A DNA stretch of 64,000 nt from Cupriavidus pauculus (GTDB lineage: Bacteria > Pseudomonadota > Gammaproteobacteria > Burkholderiales > Burkholderiaceae): NCBI RefSeq assembly GCF_003854935.1, contig NZ_CP033969.1, forward strand, positions 2,294,001-2,358,000, read 5' to 3'. The notes beneath the pieces were generated by a model. That model saw nothing but the letters and a program-made list of their open reading frames with translations. It was not told where the DNA came from and did no database searches. Position 1 is the first letter of the stretch. The number at the start of each line of letters is the position of its first letter. Positions 29,001 through 38,029 of the stretch are shown piece after piece. Both the position numbers and the translations under genes were made by a program.

Positions 29001-32000
29001 ATGCCCACGGCGGCGTTGGCTCCGGGCGTCGCGAAGTCGATGCCGTGCCGCGCCAGGTGGGCGAGCAGGAACGCGGCCACCGCGCCGTCGTCGGCAGGGC
29101 GGGCGAGTGCCGTGGCCGGCGCCGCGCCCGTGTCGAACAGTGCGGCGATGTCGTCGGGCATGGCCGGATCGGGCGCCACGGCCTGGCCGAGCGTGGCGAC
29201 ATCGGCCACCACGCACGCGACAAGACGGTGGTCGCGCGTGCCGGTGGCCAGGGTGACGGCCTGCCGCACGCCCGGGATCGCCAGCAGCGCCGCGTCGATC
29301 TCGCCCAGCTCCACGCGATGGCCGCCCAGCTTGACCTGCCGGTCGCGCCGGCCCAGGAACTCCAGCGTGCCGTCGGGCCAATGGCAGCCCAGGTCGCCGG
29401 TCCGGTACCAGCGGGTGCCGTCGGCCTCGACGAATTTTTCCGCGGTACGCGCGGGGTCGTTCAGGTAACCGAGCGCCACGCCCGCGCCGCCGATCCACAG
29501 TTCCCCCGGCACCCAGTCCGGGCAGTCGCGTCCGTCGGCACCGACCACGCGGTACATCTGGTTGGCCAGCGGCCGGCCGTACGGGATGGAGCGCCATTGG
29601 GCCGGCAGCGGACCGGCCACCTCGTGGACGTTGGACCAGATCGACGCCTCGGTGGCGCCGCCCATGGCTACCAGCAGCGCGCCGGGGCGCAGGCGCTGGA
29701 ACCGGCCGGGCAGGTCCAGCCCGATCCAGTCGCCGGACAGCATCGCCAGGCGCAGCGCGGCCGGTGCGCGGCTGCCGGTGCCCTCGGCGTAGGTCAGCAG
29801 CATGTCGAACAGCGCCGGCACCGAATTCCACAGCGTGATGCGATGCTGCGCGATGGCATCGCACCAGGCGGCCGGGTCGCGCCGGTGGCGCTCGTCCACC
29901 AGCACCAGCGTGCCACCCGCGCCGAGCACGCCGAAGATGTCGTACACGGACAGGTCGAAGTGGAGCGCGGAAAGCCCCAGCACGCGGTCCGCCGGGCCGA
30001 CGCCGTAGCGGCGGTTCAGGTCCGCGCAGGTATTGGCGGCGCCCGCATGGGAGATCACGACGCCCTTGGGTGTACCGGTGGACCCGCTGGTGAAGACGAT
30101 GTAGGCCGGATCGGCCGGATTGCGCGGTTCGGCGGGCGTGTACGGCACGCCGCGCACGACCGCCTGCCATGTCAGCATCTCCGGCGCGCGTCCGGCATCG
30201 CTGGCGGCGCCGTCCATGCCTTCTGTGCCTTCTGTGCCGGCAGCGGTTGCCGTCGCGCACGTGAGCACGAGCCTGGCCCGGGCCTGGCGGCAGATTGCGT
30301 CGCGCCGGGCGCGCGGCTGGTCGGCGGCCACGGGCACGTAGACGGCGCCCGCTTGCAGGATGCCGAGCGCGGCCACCACCTGGCCCACGCCCTTTTCCAT
30401 GCAGATGGCGACGGGGTCGCCCGCGCGCACGCCGCGCGCGTGCAGCGTGCCGGCCAGCCGCCTGGCCAGCAGCGCCAGATCGCCGTAGCGCAGGACATCG
30501 GCGCCGTGGATCAGGGCGATGGCATCCGGCTCCTGGTCAGCGCGGGCAAAGACCGCGTCATGCAGGCAGCCCGTGGGCATCGGCGCCGCCGTGTCGTTCA
30601 CCGTGCGGCGTACCTCGAATTGATGCGCGGGCATGGGGTCGGGCAGCGGTCGCTGCCACGCACCGGCGTCATCGCCGGCCAGTTGGCGCACCAGCCCGAC
30701 GTAGGCGTCGAACAGCGTGTCGACCAGCCCCGGCGGAAACAGCGCGTCGTTGGCGTCCCACTGCAGCCGTGTCTGGCCGCCGTACTCGTATGCCAGGTGA
30801 TCGATCCAGACCTGCGGGGTTTGCGAAATGCCCCACGCCGGCTCGCCGAGCAGGCGGTCCGGATCGTGCCCGAACAGCGGGCGGCCAAGGTTGCTCGTGA
30901 AGACGATGGGCGCGCCGTGCGGATGCCGGCCGGCCTTGCGCAGTTCGCGCTGCACCTCCACGCCCGACCAGTGCCGATGCTCCCAGGCCTCGGCAAAGGC
31001 GGCCTGGTTGGCGCGGGCCATCTGGTCGAACGGCGCGGTGCCGCCGTCCAGGTCGAGCAACAGGATGTTGGTGAAGTCCGCCACCATGGCATCGACGGCC
31101 GGATGCAACGGCTCGCGGTCGAACAGCGTGAGATTGACCAGCGCGCGCGTCGCGCTGCTCCAGCGTGCCAGCACCGCGGCGAACAGCGTTGCCAGGGCCA
31201 TGGTCGGCGTGACCCCGCGCGCCGCCGCGTGCGTGCGAAAACGTTGCCAGTCAGCGGCATCGAGCGCCACGTGCCGCCGCGTCATCCGCGCTGGCGCGCC
31301 GGGGCGCAGCGCGGCGCCGTCGGCCGCCAGCGGCAGGGCAGGCGCCGGCGGCAGCGCGGGCAGCCGCGCCAGCCACCATTCGCGTGCGCGCGCCCGGCTT
31401 TCCGCATGCACCACGTCGGCGTGATGCAGATAGCTGCGGAAGTCGTAACCATCCGCCAGCGGCGGCAGCGTCTGGCCGGCAACCAGCGTGGCCAGTTCCG
31501 TGAACAGCTGCGTGAAACTGGCCGCGTCCGCCACCAGCAGATCCAGGTTGACGTGGAGCCGATGGCGGCCCCCCGGCAACAACGTGAGCTGGAAGTCGAG
31601 GGTCTGGCCGCGCTCTACCGCCAGCACACGGTGCCCCAGCGCGTCGCGCAGCGCGCAAAGCCGCTGGGTGATGGTGGTGGCATCGGCGTCGCGCAGGTCG
31701 TGCACGGTCAGGTCGCGCCACGCCGGCTGCGGCAGCCGGCATTGCAGCCCTTCGCGCAGAAAGCGCACGCCGAGCATCGGATGCCGGGCCAGCAGCGTGC
31801 GGATGGCCGCCTCCAGTACCGCCGGCGCCAGGCCGTCGCCATCGAACTCCTGGTACAGGTGGCAACCGACGCCGCCCAGCGGCTGCGATGGGTCCCGTCC
31901 GACCAGGTAGGCGTGCTGCACCGGCGTGAGCGCGAAGGGCGCCAGATCGTGCATCGTGGGCAGGGAAGGGGTTTCAGGCAGGCGGGGGTCCGCCCGGGCT

Positions 32001-32287
32001 GGCGGGTCGCTCAGCAGCGCCCGCCAGCCGGCCAGCGTCGGCCGGCCGTAGAGGTCGCGCAGGCGCACGCTGTGGCCCCGGGCGCGCAGGCGGTTCAGCC
32101 AGGCCATCATCCGCATGGAATCCATGCCGAGTTCCAGCAGGCTGTCGTGCGCGCCGATCGCTGTCACGGGCAGGCGCAGGTCCGCGGCAAGCGCCTCAGG
32201 CAGCCAGTCCGGGCCGCCGGGCGCGGACGGATCGGTCGGGGAAGTGGGGCCCGTGGGCGGCGTGGGCGGGAGTGCGGGCTGGGTCAT
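26000..32287 (-). CDS. irp2: NRPS, HMWP2 (Irp2)-like: ArCP-Cy-A(MT remnant)-PCP-Cy-PCP
   Basis: This 2095-residue synthetase accepts salicylate and condenses and cyclises two cysteines. Anchors: aryl carrier Ser57 (GMDSM), first cyclisation motif DLLVADAAS at 249, adenylation motif TSGSTGTPKG at 733, PCP Ser1478 (GGDSL), second cyclisation motif DNLMLDGLS at 1665, last PCP Ser2025 (GASSL). Both Cy motifs keep the DxxxxDxxS pattern. By hand alignment to PheA the adenylation code reads D-L-Y-N-M-S-M-I-W, which fits cysteine. Between A8 and A10 (about 1130-1360) lies a methyltransferase-like insert whose SAM motif has decayed to VAEPYARSG, as expected for the non-functional domain in HMWP2. Length matches HMWP2 (2035). 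The start at 32287 is 23 bases after the ABC gene stop; the frame is open upstream, but that stretch belongs to the ABC gene. Confidence 0.95.
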   Translation of the reverse strand: MTQPALPPTPPTGPTSPTDPSAPGGPDWLPEALAADLRLPVTAIGAHDSLLELGMDSMRMMAWLNRLRARGHSVRLRDLYGRPTLAGWRALLSDPPARADPRLPETPSLPTMHDLAPFALTPVQHAYLVGRDPSQPLGGVGCHLYQEFDGDGLAPAVLEAAIRTLLARHPMLGVRFLREGLQCRLPQPAWRDLTVHDLRDADATTITQRLCALRDALGHRVLAVERGQTLDFQLTLLPGGRHRLHVNLDLLVADAASFTQLFTELATLVAGQTLPPLADGYDFRSYLHHADVVHAESRARAREWWLARLPALPPAPALPLAADGAALRPGAPARMTRRHVALDAADWQRFRTHAAARGVTPTMALATLFAAVLARWSSATRALVNLTLFDREPLHPAVDAMVADFTNILLLDLDGGTAPFDQMARANQAAFAEAWEHRHWSGVEVQRELRKAGRHPHGAPIVFTSNLGRPLFGHDPDRLLGEPAWGISQTPQVWIDHLAYEYGGQTRLQWDANDALFPPGLVDTLFDAYVGLVRQLAGDDAGAWQRPLPDPMPAHQFEVRRTVNDTAAPMPTGCLHDAVFARADQEPDAIALIHGADVLRYGDLALLARRLAGTLHARGVRAGDPVAICMEKGVGQVVAALGILQAGAVYVPVAADQPRARRDAICRQARARLVLTCATATAAGTEGTEGMDGAASDAGRAPEMLTWQAVVRGVPYTPAEPRNPADPAYIVFTSGSTGTPKGVVISHAGAANTCADLNRRYGVGPADRVLGLSALHFDLSVYDIFGVLGAGGTLVLVDERHRRDPAAWCDAIAQHRITLWNSVPALFDMLLTYAEGTGSRAPAALRLAMLSGDWIGLDLPGRFQRLRPGALLVAMGGATEASIWSNVHEVAGPLPAQWRSIPYGRPLANQMYRVVGADGRDCPDWVPGELWIGGAGVALGYLNDPARTAEKFVEADGTRWYRTGDLGCHWPDGTLEFLGRRDRQVKLGGHRVELGEIDAALLAIPGVRQAVTLATGTRDHRLVACVVADVATLGQAVAPDPAMPDDIAALFDTGAAPATALARPADDGAVAAFLLAHLARHGIDFATPGANAAVGIDVDACIAACGAQPAFGPVVARWLDWLCEAGQLQRDAGGRYLPAPDRPALPTHDPGAAPALPADHHPWLDAILAGRQSPLALLDHPTLAPDAMQLAHAGAGPALDALASVIARLAQQLGRPLRVAEPYARSGRFAEALLARLTPGQVTYRLSDPSPAMVARQRERLAGAAHAMPLAFATLTQAPEHWHHADVVLLNNVLHRLPDDAWSGTLRLASRLGAPGGWLQVLELEAMPAVGLVTAALFREGAVRPASAWRETFAAMSMPCAHADSFGGLSSFALPLPGVAHRPHVDGLRERLIDVLPAYMVPHRVLWLDALPLTANGKVDHAALAALAAPEPAAADGPVAGEPPSGDAECVLAALWQQSLRLATPRRDSHFFEAGGDSLLATRLIGELARRGYHAELGDLFAAPTLAGFAATLTRDTRHAGDGAGDALSCAPAATGPLPLTDVQQAYLAGRQPGFALGGVGAHFFVEFEIDAPDIARLQTAWNTLVVRHDMLRAVVRDGQLHVLPVVPRFDIPTHRLSSFDDGDGLALRTRLSQQVLDPSRWPVFDLQLGRIDGHGPARLYLLLDNLMLDGLSMQILLAELEDLYADPGLTLPAIDTHYGACRRAMRAAPGEAAVRYWRDRIATLPAPPALKLAADPAQIGRPRFMRRSGRLAAPDWQRLRARAAPLRVTPSALLLTAFGTVLSAWSTRAALTLNLTLFDRPPVHPHVERVLGDFTSLLLLAWTPHDTLRDTAQHLQQRLWQDLTHRDYPAIRVMRDMARRDGAASTAMPVVFTSALGFDNGRFLHRDTWLRPVWGLSQTPQVWLDHQVYESDGDLCFNWDAVQALFAPDDLDAMFDQYCALLRRLADPDDHGAAWLLPLDALAPRAVPLAPAAPPASGPPPVAAAPADDAQAPVLLRRVQSVFQDVVGQPVDPDENFFDAGASSLQLVQIHARLVQAGHALAVTDLFAYPTPRALGTHLAGGAASATPSPDADARRRLRHAQRVRRAGSDGDTP

Positions 32288-32310
32288 GGCTGGCGATGGA
32301 AGGGGAACGG

Positions 32311-34101
32311 TTAAGGCGTGCTGGCGGCGAGTGGCGCGGCCGGTACGGTTTGGCCTTGCCAGAAGCGCGCGTAGCGGCCATCGGCAGCGAGCAGGGCGTC
32401 GTGTGTGCCGGCTTCCACGAGTCGGCCGGCATCGAGCACCAGGATGCGGTCGGCATGGCGCAGGTGCTGCAGCCGGTGCGTCACCATCACGACGGCCCGG
32501 TGGCGTTGGGTGGCCAGGCCGCTGGCGATGGCAGCATCCGTGGCGGCGTCCACGCTGGCGGTGGCCTCGTCCAGCAGCAGGATGGGTACGTCGCGCACCA
32601 GCGCACGGGCCAGCGACAGGCGCTGGCGTTCGCCGCCGGACAGGTCGATGCCCGTGGCGTCGAGGTCGGTGTCGTAGCCGTCCGGCAGGCGTTCGATGAA
32701 GTCGTGTGCCTGCGCCAGCCGGGCCGCCCGCTTCACGGCATCGCGCGTGGCATGGGGGTTGCCGAGCCGCAGGTTGTCCAGCACCGTGCCGGGCAGCAGC
32801 ACGACGTCCTGCGAGACAAGCGCCATGTGCCGGTGCAGCGCGTCGCTGCCCATGGCGCGCAGGTCGACGCCACCGATGCGGATGGCGCCTGCGTCCACGT
32901 CCCAGAGGCGGCAAAGCAGATGCAGCAGCGTGCTCTTGCCGGCGCCGCTGGCCCCGACGATGGCCGTCAGCCCCTGGGCGGGAATCGCGCACGACAGGCC
33001 ATGCAGTCCGGCTACGGGCTTGCCCCTGTCAGCGCGCGCATGACCGGGTTGCTGCGCGCAAGCGTCGTCGTGGGCGAACGCGACGCCGTCCAGCGCGATA
33101 TCGAAACGCGTGGGCAGGGTTGGCGCGGCCGGTTCGGGCAGGGGGGGCGTATCGCGCAGCGTCTCGACGCGCGCGAGCGCCCGCTGGCCGAAGCGCAGCA
33201 TCACGGCGGCCACGCCCAGATCCTGGAGCAGCCGGTACAACGGCAGGGCGATGACCACGAACAGCACCCATGTGGCCGCTGGCAGCGCCCCCTGGGTCAC
33301 GCGCCAGGCGGCCAGTACGGCCACCAGCACGAAGCTGCCCTCGGCGGCGGCGCCAAGCGCGGCCACCCAGGCCGCGGGGCGTCGTTCTAGTGCGAGCATG
33401 TGGCGCAGGTGGACCGCCATGGTCCCCTCCAGGCGCCGCCAGCCGCTGCCCAGCCGGCCGTGGTAGCGATGCACGCGCAATGTCGACAGGTAGCCGTGCA
33501 GTTCCGCCTGCATTGCGCTGGCGCTGTGCAGCGCGCGGCTGCCGGCCCGCACGGCGGCGCGCTGGCCCTGCGCAAGCGCCAGGCCGGCAAGCGGCAGCGT
33601 GGCGGCGACGGCAAGGGCCAGTGTGCCGTCCACCCAGGCCAGACCGGCCAGCAGGCACAGCAGCGTTGCCAGCGTGCTTGCGAACAGGCCAAGGCAATGG
33701 GCCCACAAGTGCTCGATCAGTTCGAGGTCGCCGGTCAGCCGCGCCGCAAGGTCGCCATCGCGCGCGGTGCGGAACCACCCCAGCGGCAGCCGGAGCAGAT
33801 GGTCGGCCAGCAGCAGCCGGGCGGCGGCCATCGTGGCGTAGGTACCGGCAAACAGCCGCTGTGTGGCCAGGGCGCCCACGGCCATGCGCAGGACGAGCAG
33901 CATGGCCAGCGCGGCGCCCGTGGCCAGCATCATCGGGCCGTCTGCGCGGCCGGCAACGGCCGATTGCAGCAACAGGCCGGCAAGCAGGCAAGGTGCGGCG
34001 GCCAGCATGCCTTCGAGCGCGGCAAGGCGCAGGCCGCTGGCCAGACGGGGATCGCGCACGGGGGCCAGCCATTGGCCGGCGCGCAGCAGCGGGCCGATCA
34101 T
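32311..34101 (-). CDS. ybtQ: ABC half-transporter (permease-ATPase fusion), YbtQ-like
   Basis: This 596-residue inner-membrane protein fuses about six membrane helices to an ATPase domain. The ATPase has Walker A GASGAGKST, the signature LSGGERQRLSLARAL and Walker B ILLLDEATASVD. In Yersinia, YbtP and YbtQ form a heterodimer that brings ferric yersiniabactin into the cytoplasm although they have exporter-type architecture; the same role is inferred here. The start at 34101 overlaps the ybtP-like stop by 4 bases (ATGA). The longer open frame upstream only covers the end of that gene. Length matches YbtQ (600). Confidence 0.93.
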   Translation of the reverse strand: MIGPLLRAGQWLAPVRDPRLASGLRLAALEGMLAAAPCLLAGLLLQSAVAGRADGPMMLATGAALAMLLVLRMAVGALATQRLFAGTYATMAAARLLLADHLLRLPLGWFRTARDGDLAARLTGDLELIEHLWAHCLGLFASTLATLLCLLAGLAWVDGTLALAVAATLPLAGLALAQGQRAAVRAGSRALHSASAMQAELHGYLSTLRVHRYHGRLGSGWRRLEGTMAVHLRHMLALERRPAAWVAALGAAAEGSFVLVAVLAAWRVTQGALPAATWVLFVVIALPLYRLLQDLGVAAVMLRFGQRALARVETLRDTPPLPEPAAPTLPTRFDIALDGVAFAHDDACAQQPGHARADRGKPVAGLHGLSCAIPAQGLTAIVGASGAGKSTLLHLLCRLWDVDAGAIRIGGVDLRAMGSDALHRHMALVSQDVVLLPGTVLDNLRLGNPHATRDAVKRAARLAQAHDFIERLPDGYDTDLDATGIDLSGGERQRLSLARALVRDVPILLLDEATASVDAATDAAIASGLATQRHRAVVMVTHRLQHLRHADRILVLDAGRLVEAGTHDALLAADGRYARFWQGQTVPAAPLAASTP

Positions 34102-35855
34102 GGCGCGGGGGCCGGGGCGTGCGCGGCCGTGTAGTGGTTCCAGAGCGTGCGGTAGTGCGCGCAGCGGCCCAGCAGTTCGGCATGGCGGCCGCGGTCGACC
34201 AGCCGTCCGGCATCGAGCACGAGGATCAGGTCGGCGTGGACGATTGTGTGCAGACGGTGCGCCACGGCCAGGACGGTGCGGCCGCGGCACGCATGCGCCA
34301 GCGCGCGACCGATCAGCGCCTCGCTGCAGGGATCGGCGTGGGAGGTGGCTTCATCGAGGATCAGGACCGGGGCGTCCTTGAGCAGTGCCCGCGCCAGCGA
34401 GAGCCGCTGGCGTTCGCCGCCGGACAGGCGCGCGCCGCGTTCGCCCACCGGCGTCTGGTAGCGCTGCGGCAGCGCCATGATGAAGTCGTGCGCCTGTGCG
34501 GCGCGCGTGGCGGCCTGCACCTCGCTGATCGTGGCCCCCGGCCGTGCCAGCAGCAGGTTGTCCAGGACGGTGCCGTGCAGCAACTGCACCTCCTGGCCGA
34601 CGATGGCAAACCGTTGCAGCAGCGCATCCAGCGGCCAGTCGCGGACGTCGCGCCCGCCCAGCAGCACCCGGCCGGCATCGGGATCGAACTCGCGCGCGGC
34701 AAGCCGGACCAGCGTCGTCTTGCCCGCGCCGCTGGCACCCACGATCGCCGTGAGTTTCCCGGCTGGCAGCACGACATCGATATCCCGTACCGCCTGCCGC
34801 GTGCCGAACGCATGGCTGACGTGCCGGAACGCGATGTCCAGCGGCGCGGTGGGCAGGGCGCCGCCGGCTGTCTCCGGTGACGGTTCCGGCAGCACCGGCT
34901 CGGCCAGCACGGCGTTGATGCGCGCCAGTGCGTCGCGGCGCTGCCGCTGTTCGCCGACGATATGGGTCAGCCGCAGCAGCGGCAGCAGCACCGCCGGTGC
35001 CACGAGCAGGCACAGCACGTACGTGGCGGCATCGAGCGACCCCTGCCGGTAGCGCCATGCACCGGCCACGGCCACGGCCGGCAGTCCCGCGGACAGCGTC
35101 GCGCCGAACGCCGCCCACGCCCAGCCGCTGCGCCGCGCGATGGCGCCCACCCACGCGGCGGCCGTTTCCACCGTGGCGCGCAGCGTGCCGAACGTCCGGG
35201 CGGACAGGCCGAAGCTGCGTACGACATGGATGCCGCGGATGAACTGCGCCGTCTGCGCCGCGATGCGCTGCTGCATGCCCGACCATTGCCGCAGCCGCTC
35301 GTCCGATCCGCGCAGCAACGCGGCCTGCGCCAGCAGGGCGAACGGTAGCGGCGCCAGCGCGGCCAGCGCCAGTGGCCAGTCCGCCAGGCATAGCCAGACG
35401 AAGGCGGTGACGGGCAGCACGACGGCCGCCGTCGCATCGGGCAGCAGGTGGGCCACGAAGCTTTCCAGCGCGGCGACGTCGTCGGCAATCACCCGGCGCA
35501 GCCGGCCCGGGGGGCGGCGGTCCACCACCGTCAGCGGCACCTGCGCGAGATGGCGTGTCAGCCGCAGCCGCAACGTGTGCGACGCCCGCAGCGCGCCCGT
35601 GTGCGCCGCCGCGTGGCTGAACGCCATCAGCGCCCAGCGCAGCATCACGGCAGCCAGGGCCGATGCCAGCAGCGGCCGCAGGGCGGCGTCGCCGTAGGGC
35701 TCGTCCAGCAGGTGCGCCGCGATGACGGACAGGCACCAGAGCGGCACCAGGCATAGCGTGGCCGAGACTGCCGCGGCCGCCATGGCGCCCGCGAGCGGCC
35801 ATGGCGCCATGCGCGCGATATCGGCAAAGCCGACCGGCGGGGACGCGGCGCTCAC
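34098..35855 (-). CDS. ybtP: ABC half-transporter (permease-ATPase fusion), YbtP-like
   Basis: This 585-residue protein is the partner of the YbtQ-like half-transporter. It shows six hydrophobic segments followed by an ATPase domain with Walker A GASGAGKTT, the signature LSGGERQRLSLARALL and Walker B VLILDEATSHAD. I chose a GTG start at 35855 because it overlaps the TGA of the receptor gene (GTGA), in line with the other gene joints of the operon; the next in-frame ATG is at residue 16, just before the first helix (MAPWPLAG). Note the ATPase has Ser-His in place of the more common Ala/Ser-Val after the Walker B Glu, a feature that may reflect asymmetric ATP sites; this is a guess. Confidence 0.92.
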   Translation of the reverse strand: MSAASPPVGFADIARMAPWPLAGAMAAAAVSATLCLVPLWCLSVIAAHLLDEPYGDAALRPLLASALAAVMLRWALMAFSHAAAHTGALRASHTLRLRLTRHLAQVPLTVVDRRPPGRLRRVIADDVAALESFVAHLLPDATAAVVLPVTAFVWLCLADWPLALAALAPLPFALLAQAALLRGSDERLRQWSGMQQRIAAQTAQFIRGIHVVRSFGLSARTFGTLRATVETAAAWVGAIARRSGWAWAAFGATLSAGLPAVAVAGAWRYRQGSLDAATYVLCLLVAPAVLLPLLRLTHIVGEQRQRRDALARINAVLAEPVLPEPSPETAGGALPTAPLDIAFRHVSHAFGTRQAVRDIDVVLPAGKLTAIVGASGAGKTTLVRLAAREFDPDAGRVLLGGRDVRDWPLDALLQRFAIVGQEVQLLHGTVLDNLLLARPGATISEVQAATRAAQAHDFIMALPQRYQTPVGERGARLSGGERQRLSLARALLKDAPVLILDEATSHADPCSEALIGRALAHACRGRTVLAVAHRLHTIVHADLILVLDAGRLVDRGRHAELLGRCAHYRTLWNHYTAAHAPAPAP

Positions 35856-37915
35856 AGCATGTCCCAGCGCATGTCCAGCCCGACGATGCGGCCCGGGCCC
35901 ACGGACGCCAGCGCGCCCCCCATCGACGGCCCCGCCTGGAATGCCTGCGTACGGTACACGCGGTCGAAGAGGTTCAGCGCATAGGCGCCCAGCTCCAGGC
36001 GCTTGTGGGGCCGCCATGCCAGACGCAGGTCCACCAGCGCGTAGGTGGGCTGGCGCAGCGTGTTGGCGGCGTCGAAGTATTGCGGTCCGTTCAGCCGCAC
36101 GGCGATGCCGGGCAGCACGCGGCCAATGCGCGTGGCGATGTCGCCGGCCACGTCCAGGGTCAGGCCGTAGCGCGGCACGTAGGGGACGAGGTTGCCGCTC
36201 AGGTCGGTGCCCGCCTGCGGGTTGCCGTAGGCGGTGAACGTGGCGCGGTTCAGGTAGCCGGCCAGGCCGACTTTCCATTGCGGGCTGACCTGCGCGCGGA
36301 CATCGAACTCCGCGCCGTAGGCGTTGCTGCGCCCGGCGTTGCGGATGGTCTGCATGCCGACCGGGCCGGCATAGAGCTGCATGTCGCGCGTGACGGTGTC
36401 GAACAGCGCGCCACTGGCGGCCAGTCGTCCCGCGTGGTAGCGCGTGCCCAGCTCGTAGCTGACCGATCGCTCGGCCTCGAAGGGCTGCGTGTCGGCGGTG
36501 CCGGCCGGTGCCAGGTTGAAGCCGCCGGGCTTGTAGCCCTGCGCGATGCGGGCGTAGACGCGCCAGGCAGGGGCCAACTGGTACCCGGCCGACAACTCGC
36601 CGAGCGCGCTGGTCTGGCTGGTCCGGTTGCCGCGCGCGGCGGTGGCGGACGGCGACTGCCCGACCTGCGTGCGCGCGCTGTCGTGCGACAGTCGCAGGCC
36701 GGCGCCCAGATCGATCGTGGGCGTGACGTGCCAGGTGCCGTTGGCATAGGCGGCCAGCGCCTCCTGGCGGTTGTCGGAGACCGTGGCGGCCGGCATCACG
36801 TCGATCGCGCTCGTGCGCGACTGGCGCATGTTGTGGCGGTACAGGCCCGCAACGCCGTCCCAGGCACGCTTGCTGCCCTGGGTGGTCAGGCGGATCTCCT
36901 GCACGTCCTGGCGCCAGCGTTCGGGCTGGTTCACGATCATCGGCCCGTAGGCGAACATCCGCGAGAAATGGACGTTCTGCCAGGCCGCGATGGCCGACAA
37001 CGCCCAGCCAGCACCCCGGTACGTGGCGCCGATCGACTCGCTGTTGCCGCAGCGCCGCAGCTTGGGATCAGGCGTGCCCGGCGCGGCCACGATGGTGCGT
37101 GCACCCGTGGCGTCGAACGGCACGTAGACGTCCTGCCAGCCGCTCGTGCATTCGCCCGACAGGGCGAGATTGACTTCCCACGGCGAACCTTCGGGCGCCA
37201 GGCGCAGGCGTGCGGCGCCGGCGTCGCTGCGGCTGCCGCCAAGGTTGTCGCTGCCGGTGGACGGGCTGCGTAGCTGGCCGGGCTGGTTCTGCGTCAGCGC
37301 GGTCAGGCTGCCGTACAGGCCGCTGGCGATGGCGCCGCTGGCCGATACCTTGCCGTTGTATCCGCCGTAGCTGGAAATGCCACCGCTCGCGTAGGCGGTG
37401 GCCACCGGCCCCGGCCGATGGCTGGTGATGCCCAGCACGCCCCCCTGCGCGCTACGGCCGTAGACGGTTCCCTGCGGGCCCTTGAGCAACTCGGCCTGCT
37501 CGATGTCGGTGAGCGCCTGGTACGTGAACACAGGCATCTGCGGGACGCCATCCACGTACACGGTGACCGCGGGGTTGTAGAGATCCTGCGCCGACGTCAC
37601 GCCGCGCAGCGTGACGATGGGGTAGAGCAGGCTGCCGCCCTGCGACGTGTAGAGGCCGGGCAGGACCCGGTCGAGGTCGGCTGTATCGCGGACTTGATGC
37701 GAATCAAGTTCGGTGGCGCTCACGATCGCGGCGCCCCCGTTCAGCGCGTCGAGCGACGTCGGCTGCTTGGCCGCGCTCACGACCACGGGCGGCAACGCGG
37801 TGTGCGGTGTGCCGGCCGCAAAGACGGCGCCGGCTGCCACGTGATGCATCAACAGGGCGGACCCAATACGCCCCAGCCTTCTGACAGGCGATGTTTCTGG
37901 TTTTTGTGCTTTCAT
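35852..37915 (-). CDS. fyuA: TonB-dependent ferric siderophore receptor, FyuA/Psn-like
   Basis: This 687-residue outer-membrane protein is the first gene of the siderophore operon. It has an N-terminal signal-like region, a VVVSAAK stretch like a TonB box near residue 45, a plug domain (VDGVPQMP, LKGPQGTVYG) and a C-terminal beta-barrel ending in an aromatic-rich strand (RWDML). Length fits the yersiniabactin/pesticin receptor FyuA (673). Two Cys residues (ECTSGW and RRCGNSE) could form a disulphide in an extracellular loop. Assignment to ferric yersiniabactin-like uptake rests on its position with ybtP/ybtQ and synthetase genes. Confidence 0.93.
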   Translation of the reverse strand: MKAQKPETSPVRRLGRIGSALLMHHVAAGAVFAAGTPHTALPPVVVSAAKQPTSLDALNGGAAIVSATELDSHQVRDTADLDRVLPGLYTSQGGSLLYPIVTLRGVTSAQDLYNPAVTVYVDGVPQMPVFTYQALTDIEQAELLKGPQGTVYGRSAQGGVLGITSHRPGPVATAYASGGISSYGGYNGKVSASGAIASGLYGSLTALTQNQPGQLRSPSTGSDNLGGSRSDAGAARLRLAPEGSPWEVNLALSGECTSGWQDVYVPFDATGARTIVAAPGTPDPKLRRCGNSESIGATYRGAGWALSAIAAWQNVHFSRMFAYGPMIVNQPERWRQDVQEIRLTTQGSKRAWDGVAGLYRHNMRQSRTSAIDVMPAATVSDNRQEALAAYANGTWHVTPTIDLGAGLRLSHDSARTQVGQSPSATAARGNRTSQTSALGELSAGYQLAPAWRVYARIAQGYKPGGFNLAPAGTADTQPFEAERSVSYELGTRYHAGRLAASGALFDTVTRDMQLYAGPVGMQTIRNAGRSNAYGAEFDVRAQVSPQWKVGLAGYLNRATFTAYGNPQAGTDLSGNLVPYVPRYGLTLDVAGDIATRIGRVLPGIAVRLNGPQYFDAANTLRQPTYALVDLRLAWRPHKRLELGAYALNLFDRVYRTQAFQAGPSMGGALASVGPGRIVGLDMRWDML

Positions 37916-38029
37916 TGCTTTCTGGCTTGCTATGACGAGCCTTCACCATACGGCTGGGTCTTGTGCGGACAGAGCACCATCTGGCAAGATGCAGCACGAA
38001 TTGGTTAATGAGAAGCACTCTCATCCATC
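37916..38029. promoter_or_regulatory. Divergent siderophore promoter region with Fur-box-like site
   Basis: This 114-base gap drives the receptor/synthetase operon to the left and the AraC gene to the right. At 38004-38022 I count 14 of 19 matches to the Fur consensus GATAATGATAATCATTATC; the core ATGAGA-AGCAC-TCTCAT (38008-38024) is an exact inverted repeat. It ends five bases before the AraC ATG. A possible sigma-70 promoter for the AraC gene is TTGTGC (37961-37966) and CAAGAT (37985-37990), 18 bases apart, which would place the Fur site just downstream of the start point. GTGC-N7-GCAC at 37963-37977 could be an AraC-type operator. Iron control is inferred. Confidence 0.6.

Noticed and set aside
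32288-32992. Upstream extension of the HMWP2-like frame to 32992
   Set aside because: The extra 235 codons overlap the ABC transporter gene in another frame and show no carrier or condensation motif. The aryl carrier domain begins properly after the ATG at 32287.
10484-37915. Micacocidin-type assignment for the siderophore locus
   Set aside because: Micacocidin loci use an iterative PKS and a fatty-acid-AMP ligase to make a pentyl-salicylate starter. Here a salicylate synthase and aryl-acid ligase are present and no iterative PKS, so the yersiniabactin type fits better.
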